Assembly: GCA_036508635.1 (NCBI GenBank)
Contig: DATCGY010000282.1
Span: forward strand, 1-8,056
DNA length: 8,056 nucleotides
DNA from: FEN-727 sp036508635
GTDB taxonomy: Bacteria; Actinomycetota; Geothermincolia; Fen-727; Anoxymicrobiaceae
Direction: 5' to 3'
Below the pieces are notes generated by a model that was not told the DNA's origin, searched no databases, and saw nothing but the letters and a program-made list of their open reading frames with translations. The translations under genes and the position numbers were made by a program. Shown piece by piece: positions 6,401 through 8,056 of this stretch. Within the stretch, counting starts at the first letter, position 1; the number at the start of each line of letters is the position of its first letter.

Positions 6401-7145
6401 AGTGAAGCTGTTCGACCTGAGCCAGCCTTTTGGGCACAATGCTCCGCTTTGGCCATACTTCCCTGATGTCAAGATCGAGCGGTTTCACTACCATGCCAAG
6501 TCGGGCGTGCTGTCGCAGCAGATCACTACGTTCATGCACTGCACCACCCACGCCGACTCACCGGCGCACGTTATCGAGGGCGCCCCGTTCACTGACGAGA
6601 TACCCCTGGGCTGCTACTACGGCACTGGCGTCATCGTGGATATCCCGAAAGGCAAGTGGGGCGTCATAACGCCTGACGACCTCGAGAACGCCACGCCCAG
6701 GATCGAGAAAGGCGACATCGTGATCGTCCACACGGGCTGGCACGAGAAATACGGGGACAACAAGGAGTACTTCGCGTACTCGCCGGGGCTATACCGTGAG
6801 GCCGGCGAGTGGTTCGTAGAGAGGGGCGTGAAGGCCGTCGGTGTCGACCAGCAGGCTCTCGACCATCCGTTGGCAACGGCCATAGGGCCTCACGGAACCG
6901 GCCCTCTCATTCCCGAGGTCGTCCGGGAGTACAGAGAGGAGACGGGGAGGGAAGTGCTCGACGACTTCCCCGAGTGGGAGCCGTGCCATCGCATCCTCCT
7001 CGGTAACGGCGTTATGGGATGGGAGAACGTAGGTGGAGATATCGACGCGGTGCTGGGCAAAAGAGTTACCATCGCGGGCTTTCCCATTCGCTGGGAAAAA
7101 GGCGACGGCTCGATCGTCAGGCTGGTGGCCATCGTCGACGAATAA
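6393..7145 (+). CDS. Cyclase-family metal-dependent hydrolase (kynurenine formamidase / isatin hydrolase-like)
   Basis: This 250-residue protein belongs to the cyclase family (Pfam Cyclase), which includes bacterial kynurenine formamidase KynB and isatin hydrolase. These are Zn or Mn enzymes that hydrolyse amides, lactams or lactone-like rings. The metal motif H-x-x-T-H-x-D-x-P-x-H is complete: H49, H53, D55 and H59 in M-H-C-T-T-H-A-D-S-P-A-H. Position 51 is Thr rather than the usual Gly. Further family landmarks are F-D-L-S-Q-P at 7-12, G-D-I-V-I-V-H-T-G-W, V-G-V-D at the active-site strand, and M-G-W-E-N-V near the C-terminus, where the conserved Glu is expected. The start codon overlaps the regulator's 3' end by 8 nt, so the two are probably translationally coupled and the hydrolase is likely the main target of regulation. 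No other tryptophan-pathway gene is near, so I do not call it kynB. The reaction is likely opening of a cyclic intermediate. Confidence 0.88.
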   Translation: MSEVKLFDLSQPFGHNAPLWPYFPDVKIERFHYHAKSGVLSQQITTFMHCTTHADSPAHVIEGAPFTDEIPLGCYYGTGVIVDIPKGKWGVITPDDLENATPRIEKGDIVIVHTGWHEKYGDNKEYFAYSPGLYREAGEWFVERGVKAVGVDQQALDHPLATAIGPHGTGPLIPEVVREYREETGREVLDDFPEWEPCHRILLGNGVMGWENVGGDIDAVLGKRVTIAGFPIRWEKGDGSIVRLVAIVDE

Positions 7146-7159
7146 TCTTCGGGCTCAAC

Positions 7160-7165
7160 AGGAGG
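7160..7165 (+). promoter_or_regulatory. Ribosome binding site deciding the HXXEE gene start
   Basis: AGGAGG lies 7 nt before the ATG at 7173. The in-frame GTG at 7167 is only 1 nt from it and is not a workable start, so the protein begins at 7173. Confidence 0.75.
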
Positions 7166-7172
7166 TGTGGAT

Positions 7173-7673
7173 ATGAACTCATCGGATGACGAGAACCGGG
7201 TCTTCTGGGGACTGCTGGCGGCGTCGTGCGCCCACGTGGTCGAGGAGTACGTCTACCCCGGCGGGTTCCTCGAGTCGGCAAGGGAGGTGGCACCCGAGGC
7301 CTTCGAGCATGCTTCAATTCCAATCGTGATCGGTGTCAACGCGTCGATGATAATGGGTTGTCTGAACGCTGCTTTGATGCGTAGGCGGAACCCGTTCTAT
7401 GGTCTCTCCATGGCGAGCCTGCTCTTCTTCAATGCCATCCTCCATTCCGGGGCATCCATAAGGCTCCGTAAATACTCCCCCGGGCTCCTCACCGGTCTAT
7501 GCCTGTACGTCCCCCTCTCGGCATACGCCTTCGTTTCGTACGCCCGGTCGTCAGGGTTCAAGAGATCGACGGCTATAAGCGCGGCGGTCTCCGGCGTTGC
7601 CCTGCATTCGATCCCGTTTGTGGCTTTTGCCACCAGAGCAGCACTAACGAGGAGATCCGATGAAGAAGGTTGA
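7173..7673 (+). CDS. HXXEE-family integral membrane protein
   Basis: This 166-residue membrane protein shows the signature of the HXXEE family (function unknown): H21-V-V-E24-E25 in the first helix. It also has the other family marks, N87-A-I-L-H91 in a membrane segment and Y101-S-P-G104 just after it. Hydrophobic segments lie at about 10-24, 48-69, 77-96, 105-124 and 134-154, giving four or five helices, with arginine-rich loops at 70-72 and 97-100. Histidines 21, 91 and 145 and the E24/E25 pair fall in or beside helices, so a buried metal or cofactor site is possible (inference). The gene follows the cyclase by 27 nt and overlaps the cupin by 14 nt, so it belongs to this operon. Roles such as substrate uptake, a membrane enzyme or accessory function cannot be told apart. 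No signal peptide is visible. Confidence 0.82.
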   Translation: MNSSDDENRVFWGLLAASCAHVVEEYVYPGGFLESAREVAPEAFEHASIPIVIGVNASMIMGCLNAALMRRRNPFYGLSMASLLFFNAILHSGASIRLRKYSPGLLTGLCLYVPLSAYAFVSYARSSGFKRSTAISAAVSGVALHSIPFVAFATRAALTRRSDEEG

Positions 7674-7992
7674 GCTAAAGGACGTTGCGCCGTACGAGGC
7701 GCCGGGGCATTTCGACATGACCGCCCTGAGGCTTCATGGCAAGGAGGAGACGGGCTGCGGCAAGTTCTGGGTGGGCCTTTCACATTTCCTGCCCGGCGGG
7801 GGCGTAGAGTTTGGCGCGACGCCGGCCGAGAAGGTCTACTTCGTACTCGACGGAGAGATAACCGTTAAGACGGAAAAAGAGGAAGTGACCCTCGGGCCAT
7901 GGGACTCGCTCTACATAGGGCCCGACGAGGGCAGGGAGATCATGAACAGCACCAACAGGCCGGCGAGCATGCTGGTCATCATCAACTACTAG
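7660..7992 (+). CDS. Small single-domain cupin lacking the usual metal ligands
   Basis: This 110-residue protein is a one-domain cupin beta-barrel. The first cupin motif is recognisable as F-L-P-G-G-G-V-E-F-G (43-52) followed by A-E-K-V-Y-F-V-L-D-G-E (56-66), and the second as L-G-P-W-D-S-L-Y-I-G (78-87) to M-N-S-T-N. However, the H-x-H of motif one is replaced by E50-F-G52, the Glu/Gln position is K58 or near it, and the His of motif two is missing (G-R-E-I-M-N at 91-96). It therefore probably does not bind a catalytic metal in the usual way and may instead be a ligand-binding, sensing or metal-free enzyme. It starts 14 nt inside the HXXEE gene, with a ribosome site CGAGGAG 5 nt upstream, and is in the same operon. 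A metal-free isomerase or an accessory to the cyclase is possible; function is unknown. Confidence 0.85.
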   Translation: MKKVELKDVAPYEAPGHFDMTALRLHGKEETGCGKFWVGLSHFLPGGGVEFGATPAEKVYFVLDGEITVKTEKEEVTLGPWDSLYIGPDEGREIMNSTNRPASMLVIINY

Positions 7993-8022
7993 GCCACTCT
8001 GAGTTCTCAGGGGGACTACACG

Positions 8023-8056
8023 ATGGACGAAATGACCGTTGAAGAGATGAAGAACC
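8023..8056 (+). CDS. 5' end of the next gene, cut by the window
   Basis: An ATG at 8023 is preceded by AGGGGG (8009-8014) at 8 nt and opens a frame to the window end: M-D-E-M-T-V-E-E-M-K-N. It lies 30 nt after the cupin stop, so it continues this operon. Eleven residues are too few to name a family. The acidic, helical start is compatible with many enzymes. Confidence 0.6.
   Translation, partial: MDEMTVEEMKN

Noticed and set aside
2352..7145. ACMSD-like and kynurenine formamidase-like genes as a tryptophan/kynurenine pathway
   Set aside because: No tryptophan dioxygenase, kynurenine hydroxylase, kynureninase or 3-hydroxyanthranilate dioxygenase is present. Both families have many other substrates, and the AOR and FixC/FixX neighbours point to anaerobic chemistry.

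Overview
This window is GC-rich and densely coding, with every recognisable gene on the + strand. It looks like a chromosomal catabolic region of an anaerobic bacterium. The grounds are a tungsten/molybdenum-pterin aldehyde:ferredoxin oxidoreductase (AOR) family enzyme, a CCG-domain Fe-S protein, a FixC/FixX-type electron-transfer pair, and the absence of obvious oxygen-dependent enzymes. A sigma70-type promoter, strong GGAGG ribosome binding sites and an IclR regulator argue for Bacteria over Archaea. Frequent AGG and ATA codons despite high GC would fit several anaerobic lineages (Actinobacteriota, Chloroflexota, Desulfobacterota, Bacillota). The sequence alone does not let me choose among them.

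Left part (1-5400). The window opens in the 3' end of a CCG-domain (HdrD-like) Fe-S oxidoreductase. A 186-base gap follows, holding two copies of a short direct repeat. Next comes a compact four-gene run: a FixC-like FAD oxidoreductase (567-2042), a FixX-like ferredoxin with two complete 4Fe-4S motifs (2059-2343), an ACMSD-type amidohydrolase/decarboxylase (2352-3317) and an AOR-family enzyme (3307-5400). Spacings are 16 nt, 8 nt and an 11-nt overlap, so this is very likely one transcription unit. FixC/FixX proteins normally accept electrons from electron-transfer flavoprotein (ETF) and pass them to quinone. CCG-domain proteins also often accompany etfAB, so etfAB and an acyl-CoA dehydrogenase may lie just upstream (inference).

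Middle (5401-5617). This non-coding gap holds a near-consensus sigma70 promoter and two abutting palindromes just downstream of its -10 box. They are a good candidate autoregulatory site for the next gene.

Right part (5618-8056). A second tight operon encodes an IclR-family regulator, a cyclase-family (kynurenine formamidase/isatin hydrolase-like) metal hydrolase, an HXXEE-family membrane protein and a small cupin that lacks the usual metal ligands. A further gene starts at 8023 and runs off the window. The first four genes are joined by overlaps or short gaps.

Taken together, the region reads as an anaerobic pathway for a cyclic or aromatic carboxylic acid, or an acid/aldehyde derived from one. 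The hydrolase would open a ring, lactone or amide, the amidohydrolase would decarboxylate or hydrolyse, the AOR would perform an aldehyde/acid redox step, and FixC/FixX would handle electrons. The substrate cannot be read from the sequence. The most novel aspects are the operonic fusion of an ETF-quinone-type module with a decarboxylase-AOR pair, and the accompanying HXXEE and metal-ligand-less cupin genes.
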